A stretch of 10,082 nucleotides of DNA from Deltaproteobacteria bacterium. Its GTDB lineage: Bacteria > Desulfobacterota > Desulfovibrionia > Desulfovibrionales > Desulfovibrionaceae. A program made the translations under genes and the position numbers. Below, piece by piece: positions 1-6,533 of this stretch (the first letter of the stretch is position 1; each line of letters starts with the position of its first letter). Location of the stretch: positions 1-10,082 of the forward strand of contig JAJBSY010000231.1 in assembly GCA_020861205.1 (NCBI GenBank), given 5' to 3'. The notes beneath the pieces were generated by a model. That model was not told where the DNA came from. It did not search any database and was given only the letters and a program-made list of their open reading frames with translations.

Positions 1-215
1 ACCGTCCTGCCGGGGCTCCCGCCCCGGATGACGCCGACGCAGCCCGTGCAGTTGGCGAAGGTTGGCACGTCGATGCCCATTGCCCGCAGTTCCGCCACGA
101 TATGTTCCGTGGTTCGCACTTCCTGCTTGCTCAGTTCCGGGTACATGTGAAAGTGCCGCCGCTGTTCGATGACGTAGGCCTCGTATTCCTCGGCCAGGGC
201 TTTGATGTCCGTCAC
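1..215 (-). CDS. M20 family amidohydrolase, N-terminal part (runs off left edge)
   Basis: This is the first 71 codons of a second M20D-type metallo-amidohydrolase; the rest lies beyond position 1. The start is a GTG at 215-213, in a GTGA overlap of 4 nt with the stop of the upstream M20 gene. It is preceded by a strong ribosome binding site (GGGGAGGT, 221-228) at 5 nt spacing, so translation is probably coupled. The visible residues include RRHFHMYPELSKQE (about 19-32), the conserved N-terminal helix signature of M20D peptidases, and a CVGVIRGG stretch (about 59-66) that matches AIGVIHGG in the neighbouring paralogue. The HACGHD metal motif would lie about 30 residues further on and is not in the window. 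The family hydrolyses N-acyl amino acids, dipeptides or related amides with two metal ions. Family assignment is secure; substrate is unknown. Confidence 0.88.
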   Translation of the reverse strand, partial: MTDIKALAEEYEAYVIEQRRHFHMYPELSKQEVRTTEHIVAELRAMGIDVPTFANCTGCVGVIRGGSPGRT

Positions 216-1390
216 GCGCCACCTCCCCCGGCCAGGAAGTCATGGGCGAACTGGGCGTACAGGGCCGCGCCCCGGTAAAGAATGTCTTCCTCGATCCGGA
301 ATTTGTCGGAATGGTTGGGGAAGACGATCCCCTTGTCTTCGTTCAGGCAGCCCATAAAGGCGTACAGGCCGGGAACCCGCTCCAGGAGATAGGAAAAATC
401 GTCCGCGCCCATGGTTTCGGGCATGGGCGCGAGAATATCCTCGCCGAACAGCGTTATCGCGGCCCGGCGGGCGATGTCGTTCAGACGGACATGATGGTTG
501 TCGATCGGGGAATCGATCCGTTCGACAACGAATTCCGCCGTGCAACCCAGGGCTTCCGCCGTATTTTCGATAATCCGCCGCATACCCGGCTCGATGCCGG
601 GCCTCAGCTCCCGGGACAGGGTCCGTACGGTGCCTTCCATTACGGCGGTTTCCGGGATGATGTTGAACTGGGAGCCGCTCCTGACGGTCCCGACCGTAAT
701 GACCAGGGGATGGAGCGGATCGTAGTTGCGGCTGGCGAAGGTCTGCAGGTTCATGACGATCGCGCTGGCGGCGACGATGGGGTCTTTGGCCAGGTGCGGC
801 GTCGAGCCGTGCGCCCCCTGGCCCCGGACGGTGATGGTGAAATTGTCGCAGGAAGCCATGCGGGGGCCGTCCTGGATGTTGATGAACGGGGCTTGCATGG
901 TCCCCCAGACATGAAGGCCGAACAGCGCGTCGACGCCGTCAAGATATCCCTTGTCGGCGTAGTAGCGCGCGCCGGTAAAGCCTTCTTCGGCCGATTGGAA
1001 GAGAAGCTTGACGGTGCCGTGAAGCTCGTTTTTCCGTTCGGCGAGCATTCGGCCTGCGCCCAGAAGCATCGCCGCGTGCGCGTCATGCCCGCAGGCGTGC
1101 ATACGGCCGTTGGTGGCGGCAAAATCCTCGCCGCTGTGCTCTTCCAGCGGCAACGCGTCGATGTCCGCGCGGAGCATGACGGTTTTGCCCGGCAACCCTC
1201 CGTGGATGACGCCGATGGCGCCGTAATAGTCGGCAAAGGAGATGACCTCGATCCCGGCGTCTTGCAGCTCGTTGACGATGTAAGCCGTGGTTTCCTTTTC
1301 CTCGAAGGGAAGCTCGGGATGCGAGTGCAGCCACCGGCGGTGGCCGGTGACTGCACCGCTGAGCTCGATCGCTCGTGAGAGGTAGGTCAT
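212..1390 (-). CDS. M20D family metallo-amidohydrolase (AbgA / hippurate-hydrolase-like)
   Basis: This is a complete 392-residue cytoplasmic amidohydrolase of the M20D family (hippurate, IAA-amino acid and p-aminobenzoyl-glutamate hydrolases), of normal family length. Seen: HSHPELPFEE (about 22-31), ADIDALPLEE (75-84), the metal motif HACGHD (98-103, ligands Cys100 and His102), the SAEEG acid pair (Glu135/Glu136), GLHVWG with His160, a central dimerisation domain (RGQGAHGSTPH), GADDFSYLL near the C-terminus and HSDKF with His360. All ligands known from the plant ILL2 structure have counterparts, so it should be active. The start is ATG at 1390-1388 with AAAGGA 5 nt upstream. It lies 12 nt after the AbgT permease gene and overlaps the next M20 gene by 4 nt, so the three form one operon. 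Probable role is hydrolysis of the compound brought in by the permease; the exact substrate is not determinable. Confidence 0.95.
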   Translation of the reverse strand: MTYLSRAIELSGAVTGHRRWLHSHPELPFEEKETTAYIVNELQDAGIEVISFADYYGAIGVIHGGLPGKTVMLRADIDALPLEEHSGEDFAATNGRMHACGHDAHAAMLLGAGRMLAERKNELHGTVKLLFQSAEEGFTGARYYADKGYLDGVDALFGLHVWGTMQAPFINIQDGPRMASCDNFTITVRGQGAHGSTPHLAKDPIVAASAIVMNLQTFASRNYDPLHPLVITVGTVRSGSQFNIIPETAVMEGTVRTLSRELRPGIEPGMRRIIENTAEALGCTAEFVVERIDSPIDNHHVRLNDIARRAAITLFGEDILAPMPETMGADDFSYLLERVPGLYAFMGCLNEDKGIVFPNHSDKFRIEEDILYRGAALYAQFAHDFLAGGGGA

Positions 1391-1402
1391 TCCGATCCTT
1401 TC

Positions 1403-2941
1403 TTATTGCAGGAATATCCCGCCGCCCGGACCGAGAGGCAGATCAAGCAAGGCCCAGATGACGAGTTGGATGATCCAGGTGATGGCGAAACAGAGCGAGA
1501 AGGGGAACATGTTGGCGATGACCGTTCCCATGCCGGTACCCGGCTCGTACCGGTGCGCGAATCCGAGGATCAGCGGGAAGTAGTAGAAAAGGGGCGAGAG
1601 AGGGTTGGTGATGGAGTCGCCTATCCGGTAGGCGACCTGGGTCACGGCCGGGTCGAAATGCAGGAGCATCATCATCGGCACGAAGACCGGGGCGAGGATG
1701 GCCCACTTGGCGGACGCGGAGCCGATGAAGATGTTCACGATGCAGGAGACGAAGATAACCCCGACCAGCAAGGGAATGCCGGTGAAATTCAGGGCTCTCA
1801 GCCCCTCGGCGCCTTTGACCGCGATGATGATGCCCAGGTTGGACCAGCCGAAATAGTTGGTGAACTGCGCGCAGAAGAAGCAGAGCAGGATATAGGGAGC
1901 CATGTCCTTGAACGCCAGCACCACGTCGCCGAACAGGTCCTTGTCGTTTTTGTACTTGCCGCTGGCGAAGCCGTAGATCGCGCCGGGGATGAACAGCAAT
2001 ACGGAAACCGTCACGATGATCCCGCTCATGAACGGCGATTTGGGGGCCATGATGGAGCCGCCTTCGTTGGGGTCGCCCATCAGCGGATCGCTGCCGAGGC
2101 ACATCAGGATAAGCGCGACGATGCCGACCAGGAAGCCAACCCCGGCCCAAAACAGACCCTTGTTCTGCTCGGGCGTCAGGTTCGTCATTTCCGCCTTGCC
2201 GTATTTGGAAAGATCCTGGCCCTCGAAACGGGGCGCGACCAGCTTTTCGGAGACGAACGTGCCCACGATGGTCAGCACGATGCAGGAAACCACCAGGAAG
2301 TAATAGTTGATGGCCGGGTTCTGCTGGTATGTGGGGTCAATCATCTTGGCGGCCGGCTCGGTGAACCCGTAAGCCAGCATGTCGGACAGCCCCAGGGATA
2401 TGTTGGCGCAAAAACCCGCGGCCACGGCGGCGAAGGCCGTGAACATGCCCAGGAGCGGGTGCCTTCCCATGCCGAGATAGGTCACGGCCGCGAGCGGGGG
2501 CATGATGACGAAAGCGGCATCGCCGGCCACGTTGCCGTTGATGCCGATAAAGATGATGACCGCCGTCACCATGGTGCGCGAGGCCTTGGCCAGCATTTTT
2601 TGCATCAGCGCGGCCAGAAAGCCGCTTTTTTCCGCGGAGCCGGCGCCGATTACGGCCACAAGCACCATGCCGAAGGGCGCGAACCCGGCAAAGTTGGGAA
2701 CCGCCTTGCTCCACATCATCCTGAAGCCTTCTTTCGTGAGCAGGTTGGTGACCGTGATCGTTTTGCCCGTGCCGGGATGCACCGCGGAAACCCCGGCGAT
2801 GCTGCACAGCCAGGAAACAAGGATAACCAGAAATGCCAGGATGACAAACAGGGTGGTCGGGTCGGGGAGCTTGTTCCCCACGCGCTCGATCCATCCGAGC
2901 AGGCGGTCGAACAAACCGGACCGTACGTGTGCTTGCGTCAT
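1403..2941 (-). CDS. abgT: AbgT family transporter (p-aminobenzoyl-glutamate permease-like)
   Basis: This is an inner-membrane AbgT-family transporter of 512 residues, the normal length. The N-terminus carries the family signature LPDPTTLFVIL (about 25-35), followed by many hydrophobic segments. Seen: GDAAFVIMPPL (140-150), GRHPLLGMFTAF (159-170), NISLGLSDMLA (180-190), GSASAKWAILAP (407-418) and AYRIGDSITNPLSPL (437-451). Asp187, Trp413, Pro431 and Arg439 appear to match the Asp/Trp/Pro/Arg residues described as functionally important in YdaH and MtrF; the 18- and 8-residue spacings of Trp-Pro-Arg agree. The chosen start is ATG at 2941-2939 with AAGGA (2948-2952) 6 nt upstream; a TTG at 2962 lacks a ribosome site. 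It is the first gene of an operon with two M20 amidohydrolases, which favours substrate import, although some family members export sulfonamides. Confidence 0.93.
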   Translation of the reverse strand: MTQAHVRSGLFDRLLGWIERVGNKLPDPTTLFVILAFLVILVSWLCSIAGVSAVHPGTGKTITVTNLLTKEGFRMMWSKAVPNFAGFAPFGMVLVAVIGAGSAEKSGFLAALMQKMLAKASRTMVTAVIIFIGINGNVAGDAAFVIMPPLAAVTYLGMGRHPLLGMFTAFAAVAAGFCANISLGLSDMLAYGFTEPAAKMIDPTYQQNPAINYYFLVVSCIVLTIVGTFVSEKLVAPRFEGQDLSKYGKAEMTNLTPEQNKGLFWAGVGFLVGIVALILMCLGSDPLMGDPNEGGSIMAPKSPFMSGIIVTVSVLLFIPGAIYGFASGKYKNDKDLFGDVVLAFKDMAPYILLCFFCAQFTNYFGWSNLGIIIAVKGAEGLRALNFTGIPLLVGVIFVSCIVNIFIGSASAKWAILAPVFVPMMMLLHFDPAVTQVAYRIGDSITNPLSPLFYYFPLILGFAHRYEPGTGMGTVIANMFPFSLCFAITWIIQLVIWALLDLPLGPGGGIFLQ

Positions 2942-3009
2942 GCGTTTTCCTTTTTCGTTCAAGGTACACCAACAAAGGCGCCCACCGCGCGGAACATTCT
3001 AATGCTAGG

Positions 3010-3038
3010 ACGATAGGCAAGGCACCGGACGCTGTCAA
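3010..3038 (-). promoter_or_regulatory. Sigma-70 type promoter of the abgT-M20-M20 operon
   Basis: On the minus strand there is a perfect -35 TTGACA (3038-3033), a 17-nt spacer and a -10 TATCGT (3015-3010, 4 of 6 consensus). It faces the AbgT gene, whose start lies about 68 nt downstream of the -10, giving a predicted transcription start near 3002-3004 and a leader of about 60 nt. Box quality, ideal spacing and position make this the best promoter in the window. It is a sequence match only. Confidence 0.72.
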
Positions 3039-3055
3039 TCTTTTTGGGGCAGTGC

Positions 3056-3066
3056 AGCAAGTTGCT
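3056..3066. promoter_or_regulatory. Short palindrome upstream of the -35 box (candidate operator)
   Basis: AGCAA-G-TTGCT is a perfect 5-1-5 palindrome centred at 3061, with its edge 17 bp upstream of the -35 hexamer of the AbgT promoter. That is a typical place for a transcription activator or repressor half-site pair. No regulator gene is in the window, and an 11-bp palindrome can occur by chance, so confidence is low. Confidence 0.3.
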
Positions 3067-3160
3067 TGATGCGCCGTCAGGCTCGTCCCGCGCGAAGCTT
3101 CCGTATGTCTCGCGACACTTCGCTCCACGCGGAACTCGCTCCATTGTCTGCAGTCACATT

Positions 3161-3173
3161 GAGGCACTGCCTC
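3161..3173. promoter_or_regulatory. Perfect 13-bp palindrome in the intergenic region (candidate operator)
   Basis: GAGGCA-C-TGCCTC is a perfect 6-1-6 inverted repeat in the 285-nt gap between the M20 gene ending at 3227 and the AbgT gene. It lies about 120 bp upstream of the AbgT -35 box. A dimeric regulator could bind here. On the plus strand it is followed by TTTT, but no plus-strand gene needs a terminator. Confidence 0.3.
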
Positions 3174-3186
3174 TTTTGGCTGGGTG

Positions 3187-3221
3187 CCCGGACCGTGCGA
3201 TAGCGCGGCATACGGGCCGGG
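3187..3221 (-). terminator. Inverted repeat just after the M20 gene stop (possible terminator or 3'-end hairpin)
   Basis: Starting 6 nt after the stop codon at 3227-3229, the minus-strand transcript can form a stem from CCCGGCCCGT (3221-3212) with ACGGTCCGGG (3196-3187): 9 pairs with one internal mismatch and a 15-nt loop. No U-tract follows, so it does not meet the full intrinsic terminator pattern. It may be a Rho-assisted end or an mRNA-stabilising structure. Confidence 0.4.
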
Positions 3222-3226
3222 AACAA

Positions 3227-4537
3227 TCAACCATGCATGGCTTCGATATGGCGAAGGTATGCCTCCCTAGAGAATACCGGATGGAAGGCTTCCAGAATGG
3301 CTTCGACCTCGCGGGCCCCGCCGCGCAAGAGCCTGTAAGTTGTGAGCGCAAGGAGTTTGGCCGGGGTCACGTAAAACAGCTCCTCGTCCGTCACCCGGAA
3401 ATCCCGGCTGTGCAACGCGCCTTCGCAGCCGCCGAAGGTGAAGTTCAAGACCGGCATGATATGCGTCAAATCCCCCGCGTCGGTGGAGGCGGCGTTCTGG
3501 ATGCCCTCGGTGATGCCCTTGACGGATACGCCATCCCCCAGTATCGCGGCCGCTTCATACAGCACCGGGTCGGCGGCCCGTTCGATAACCGGCATATAGC
3601 CCTGCGCGTCCCGGATGCTCACTTCCGCGCCCACGGCCGAGGCGGCTCCCCTGAAAGCCCGGTCAACCTTGCCGGACGCCTCCTGGATGGCCGCCATGGT
3701 CTTGGCGCGCACCATCATGTCCAGCACCGCTTCCTGGGGAACGACGTTCACGGCGCCGCCGCCGGAACGCATGACCGGATGCACGCGGATATAGTCTTTT
3801 TCCTGGAACGTTTCGCGGATCATGCCCAAGGCGGAAAGGCCCAGGGCGGCGGCGTTCAGCGCGTTGATTCCCTCATGAGGCGCGGCGGCCGCGTGGGCTG
3901 CCTTGCCCTTGAACACCGCCGTCTTGCCGATGAAGCCGCTGACCGAGTTGTTGCCGAGCAGGATGTCGCACCCGGCGTTGGCTACCATATGGGCGTGCGT
4001 CGTGAGGCTGATATCGATATCGTCGAATTCGCCGAGGCGGATAAGCTCGCTCTTGCCGCTGAAATACCGGATTTTCCCTTCCTCTTGCAGCGATTCCCGG
4101 ACATCGGCGGCAAGGTATTCCTCGGCCGGCACGGCGAAAACAGCCACGCGCCCGTCAAGGGAAGCCGCGACTTCAGGGTCGCTTAAGGCCATGGCGGCTC
4201 CGAACATGGCCATCATCTGGGCGTTGTGCCCGCAGGCGTGGGACATGCCGGTTTCCGGAACGGCGTGGGGATGCTCCGCGCACATGATGCCGTCAAGCTC
4301 GCCGATGACGGCCACCGTGGGCCCGTTTCCCTTGCCGATCACAGCCTTGACCCCGGTGACGGCAAGCTCTTCCCTGACCTGCAACCCCATGGCGCGGAGT
4401 TTCGCGGCGGCCATCCTCGCCGTCCCGAATTCGGCGAATCCACGCTCGGCCGCGGAAAACAGGGCGCGGCCATCGGTAATGAGGTTCGTGGCGTTCGCGT
4501 CGATGATGTCGAGAATTTTCCGTTCTATACGATCCAT
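3227..4537 (-). CDS. M20 family amidohydrolase, AbgB-like (HACGHN motif)
   Basis: This is a complete cytoplasmic M20 amidohydrolase of 436 residues. Seen: GELD (79-82) in place of the usual ADIDALP, HACGHN (100-105, ligands probably Cys102 and His104), PAEE (137-140), THAH (180-183), a dimerisation-domain segment KGKAAHAAAAP (210-220), STDAGDLTHIMP (351-362) and HSRDF (376-380, His376). The HACGHN form with an Asn after the second His is typical of the AbgB/PM20D2-like branch rather than of hippurate hydrolases. The chosen start is ATG at 4537-4535 with a weak AGGGG upstream; the frame stays open to a TTG at 4600, but those residues do not look like family sequence. It has its own 5' region after the dctM terminator and precedes the AbgT operon by 285 nt, so it may be a separate unit with related function, as AbgB works with AbgA in E. 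coli. Confidence 0.92.
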   Translation of the reverse strand: MDRIERKILDIIDANATNLITDGRALFSAAERGFAEFGTARMAAAKLRAMGLQVREELAVTGVKAVIGKGNGPTVAVIGELDGIMCAEHPHAVPETGMSHACGHNAQMMAMFGAAMALSDPEVAASLDGRVAVFAVPAEEYLAADVRESLQEEGKIRYFSGKSELIRLGEFDDIDISLTTHAHMVANAGCDILLGNNSVSGFIGKTAVFKGKAAHAAAAPHEGINALNAAALGLSALGMIRETFQEKDYIRVHPVMRSGGGAVNVVPQEAVLDMMVRAKTMAAIQEASGKVDRAFRGAASAVGAEVSIRDAQGYMPVIERAADPVLYEAAAILGDGVSVKGITEGIQNAASTDAGDLTHIMPVLNFTFGGCEGALHSRDFRVTDEELFYVTPAKLLALTTYRLLRGGAREVEAILEAFHPVFSREAYLRHIEAMHG

Positions 4538-4571
4538 GGGAGACCCCTGAAGTGAAGCGTTATAAAAAGCC

Positions 4572-4600
4572 AACCTAAGCCCTTTTGTGCGCGAATTCAA
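4572..4600 (-). promoter_or_regulatory. Weak candidate promoter for the AbgB-like M20 gene
   Basis: TTGAAT (4600-4595), a 17-nt spacer and TAGGTT (4577-4572) lie between the dctM terminator and the M20 start at 4537. The -35 matches 4 of 6 and the -10 only 3 of 6. Position and spacing are right, since a gene after a strong terminator needs its own promoter. An A/T-rich TTTTTATAAC also lies at about 4559-4568 but has no -35 at proper distance. Confidence 0.3.
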
Positions 4601-4643
4601 GGTTCGGCGTTACCCGGGCGGCTCTCTTCACGGCATTGCCCGG

Positions 4644-4673
4644 AAAAAAAGCCCCGGCGTACACCGGGGCTTT
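4644..4673 (-). terminator. Intrinsic terminator after dctM
   Basis: The minus-strand transcript forms AAAGCCCCGG (4673-4664) paired with CCGGGGCTTT (4657-4648) around a 6-nt loop and ends in a run of seven T (4650-4644). This is a textbook Rho-independent terminator, starting 23 nt after the dctM stop codon. It closes the dctPQM unit and separates it from the AbgB-like amidohydrolase. Confidence 0.93.
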
Positions 4674-4696
4674 GAGCCGTAGCCGTTTCCGGCCGC

Positions 4697-5986
4697 TTAG
4701 AGCATTCCGAGCATACGCGGAATGACCAGGGCGATATCCTGGAAGATGCAGATCAGAGCCAAAGCGACGATGGACGCGAAAATCAGCGGCAACGCCGGCT
4801 TGGCGATCGCCTCCATGGACAGCCCGGATATCCGCGCGCCCACGAACAGGTTGACCGCGACGGGCGGCGTCACCTGGCCGATTGCGAGGTTGACGGTCAT
4901 AACGATGCCGAACCAGATGGGATCCCATCCCAGATGCTTGATGATGGGCATGAGGATCGGCAGGAAGATGTACATGGTGGAGTTGGCGTCCAGAAGCATA
5001 CCCGCGAGCAGCAGGATCACGTTGATCATCAGCATGATGACCAGCGGACTTTCCGAGACGCTGAGAAGGGTTCCCGCGATTTTGTCGATCAGGCCGACCG
5101 TGGAACCAAGCCAGGAATAGAGGCCCGCGCAGGCCACCACGAACATGACGACGGCCGTGGAAACCGTGGCTTCCACGAAAATTTCATACAGCACCTTGAG
5201 GGTCAGGGTGCGGTAGATCACGCAGCCGACGAAGAGGCCGTAGAAAACGGCCACCGCCGCGGCTTCCGTGGGGGTGAAGATGCCGCCGTAAATGCCGCCG
5301 AGGATGATGGCCGGGGTAAGGACGCCCCAGAGGGAATCTTTGACGGCGGCCATAATTTCGGCCTTGGTTCCCCGTTTTTCGCCCTTGTAACCGCGCATTT
5401 TCGAGATAATCCAGACAACGACGCAGAGGCAGAAGGCGACCAGGGCGCCGGGGAGAACCCCGGCCGCGAACATGGCGCCGACGGATTCCTGCATGATGTC
5501 GGCATACACGATGAACGCGATGCTCGGGGGGATGATGATCGCCAGGCCCGAGGACACGGAAACCGTCGCCGCGGCGAATGGTTTGCTGTAGCCGGCGGCC
5601 GCCATGCTGGGGATGAGGATAAGGCCAAGGGCCGCCACGGTCGCCGGGCCGGAGCCGCTCACCGCGCCCCAGAACGCGGCCACGATGACGGACGCGATGG
5701 CAAGCCCGCCCGTCATGTCGCCGACTATCTGCTTGATGAGGGCGATGATGCGCTCGGCGATGCCGACCTTTTCCATGATGATCCCCGCCAGAATGAAGAA
5801 GGGAATGGCGAGGAGCGGCGTTTTGGCGATGCCGGCGTAAAAGCTGTAGGACAACATCTGGTAGCCCATGTCCCAGAACCAGACAACCGCGATGGTGGCT
5901 GTTCCGAGGGCGACGGCGATGGGGACGCGTACGACGAGCGGTACCAGGAAAAGAGCGAGGGTCCAAAATACGGGATCTTGTAACAT
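4697..5986 (-). CDS. dctM: TRAP transporter large permease subunit DctM
   Basis: This 429-residue integral membrane protein has the usual length for DctM, the large translocation subunit of tripartite ATP-independent periplasmic transporters, which drive solute uptake with a sodium gradient. It is hydrophobic throughout, consistent with about 11-12 membrane segments. Family-typical stretches are LLAIPFFILAG (58-68), the AVSGSGPATVAAL loop (108-120), IIPPSI (151-156), GIYGGIFTPTEAAAVAV in the second half, and LDANSTMYIFLPILMPI near the C-terminus. The start is ATG at 5986-5984 behind a purine-rich GGAGAGGAAAGG stretch. It follows dctQ by 15 nt and ends before a strong terminator, so it is the last gene of the dctPQM operon. 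Fold and role are secure; the transported acid is unknown. Confidence 0.96.
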   Translation of the reverse strand: MLQDPVFWTLALFLVPLVVRVPIAVALGTATIAVVWFWDMGYQMLSYSFYAGIAKTPLLAIPFFILAGIIMEKVGIAERIIALIKQIVGDMTGGLAIASVIVAAFWGAVSGSGPATVAALGLILIPSMAAAGYSKPFAAATVSVSSGLAIIIPPSIAFIVYADIMQESVGAMFAAGVLPGALVAFCLCVVVWIISKMRGYKGEKRGTKAEIMAAVKDSLWGVLTPAIILGGIYGGIFTPTEAAAVAVFYGLFVGCVIYRTLTLKVLYEIFVEATVSTAVVMFVVACAGLYSWLGSTVGLIDKIAGTLLSVSESPLVIMLMINVILLLAGMLLDANSTMYIFLPILMPIIKHLGWDPIWFGIVMTVNLAIGQVTPPVAVNLFVGARISGLSMEAIAKPALPLIFASIVALALICIFQDIALVIPRMLGML

Positions 5987-6001
5987 TACCTTTCCTCTCC
6001 T

Positions 6002-6472
6002 TTAGTACCGGCCTTCGCGGATCGTATCACGCGCGGACTGAATGATGCGGATGATGACCAGGATGGAGAAGAGCGGCACGCCGATGGAATAAATCCAGGC
6101 GGGAATGGCCAGGGAGTCCGTTGTCGCGCCCAGTTCCATTTCGTCGAGCACCTGGATGGTGCCCAGCCAGGTGAGAAGCATGAAGAAGATGATGCTCATG
6201 GCTGTGGCGATGAAATAGAAGACTTTCCGCACGGAAGGGGATCCCAGATCGTAAAAGAAGGTCACGGCCAGGTGCGCGTTTTTACGGAAGGCGATGGATA
6301 CGCCCAGGAGCGTAACCCACACGAACATGCTGATCGTGATTTCTTCCGTAAAGGCCAGGGGATAGACGATCACATACCGCGTGACGACGTTGACGAAGGC
6401 AAGCGTCACCATGACGGCCATGACGAGGGCTCCCAGCGCTTCTTCGAAATGGTCGAGTAGTTTTTTGAGCAC
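6002..6472 (-). CDS. dctQ: TRAP transporter small permease subunit DctQ
   Basis: This 156-residue protein has four predicted membrane helices (roughly 12-34, 47-66, 84-106, 126-144), the expected DctQ layout. Family-typical residues are NVVTRYV (28-34), the acidic pair in FTEEITISMFVWVTLLG (41-57) and the AFRKNAHLAV segment (61-70). It partners DctM in the inner membrane and is needed for assembly and docking of the binding protein. The start is GTG at 6472-6470: AGGAG (6480-6484) lies 7 nt upstream and the N-terminus (MLKKLLDHFEE) is normal. It lies 61 nt after dctP, with a strong hairpin between, and 15 nt before dctM. Confidence 0.95.
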   Translation of the reverse strand: MLKKLLDHFEEALGALVMAVMVTLAFVNVVTRYVIVYPLAFTEEITISMFVWVTLLGVSIAFRKNAHLAVTFFYDLGSPSVRKVFYFIATAMSIIFFMLLTWLGTIQVLDEMELGATTDSLAIPAWIYSIGVPLFSILVIIRIIQSARDTIREGRY

Positions 6473-6491
6473 GTCGCAACTCCTATAAGAA

Positions 6492-6514
6492 GGGAGGGGG
6501 AATATCCCCCTCCC
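6492..6514 (-). repeat. Perfect stem-loop between dctP and dctQ
   Basis: A perfect inverted repeat, GGGAGGGGGA / TCCCCCTCCC, with a 3-nt loop lies between the dctP stop (6534) and the dctQ ribosome site (6480-6484). The 10-pair G/C-rich stem is followed by TTCTTAT, a poor U-tract. It may act as a partial terminator or as a block to 3' exonucleases, giving more binding protein than membrane subunits, as is common in binding-protein transport operons. The regulatory effect is inference. Confidence 0.8.
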
Positions 6515-6533
6515 GTGAAGCCGGCGAGTCCGG

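Noticed and set aside
2942..2962. TTG at 2962 as start of the AbgT gene (7 extra residues)
   Set aside because: There is no ribosome site upstream of it, whereas ATG at 2941 has AAGGA at 6 nt, and the TTG extension covers that ribosome site.
1406..3016. Long plus-strand open frame of about 536 codons opposite the AbgT gene
   Set aside because: Its translation is rich in Arg, Asp, Gly and His with no family motif, while the minus strand encodes a full AbgT protein. It is an antisense shadow caused by GC-rich codon use.
2959..3144. Small minus-strand open frame (about 61 codons) in the gap before abgT
   Set aside because: It has no ribosome site, runs through the promoter and leader of abgT and has no recognisable features.
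3161..3177. GAGGCACTGCCTC followed by TTTT read as a plus-strand terminator
   Set aside because: The stem is short with a 1-nt centre, the T-run is only four, and no plus-strand gene lies upstream.
3044..4186. Plus-strand open frame of 380 codons opposite the AbgB-like gene
   Set aside because: Same shadow pattern; the minus strand carries a complete M20 protein with all metal motifs.
4568..4583. Sigma-54-like GG-N10-GC pattern upstream of the AbgB-like gene
   Set aside because: Only the minimal GG/GC dinucleotides match; the -24 and -12 boxes (TGGCAC and TTGC) are poor, so it is likely chance.
4538..4600. TTG at 4600 as start of the AbgB-like gene (21 extra residues)
   Set aside because: The added residues are not family-like and overlap the candidate promoter; ATG at 4537 fits the family N-terminus.
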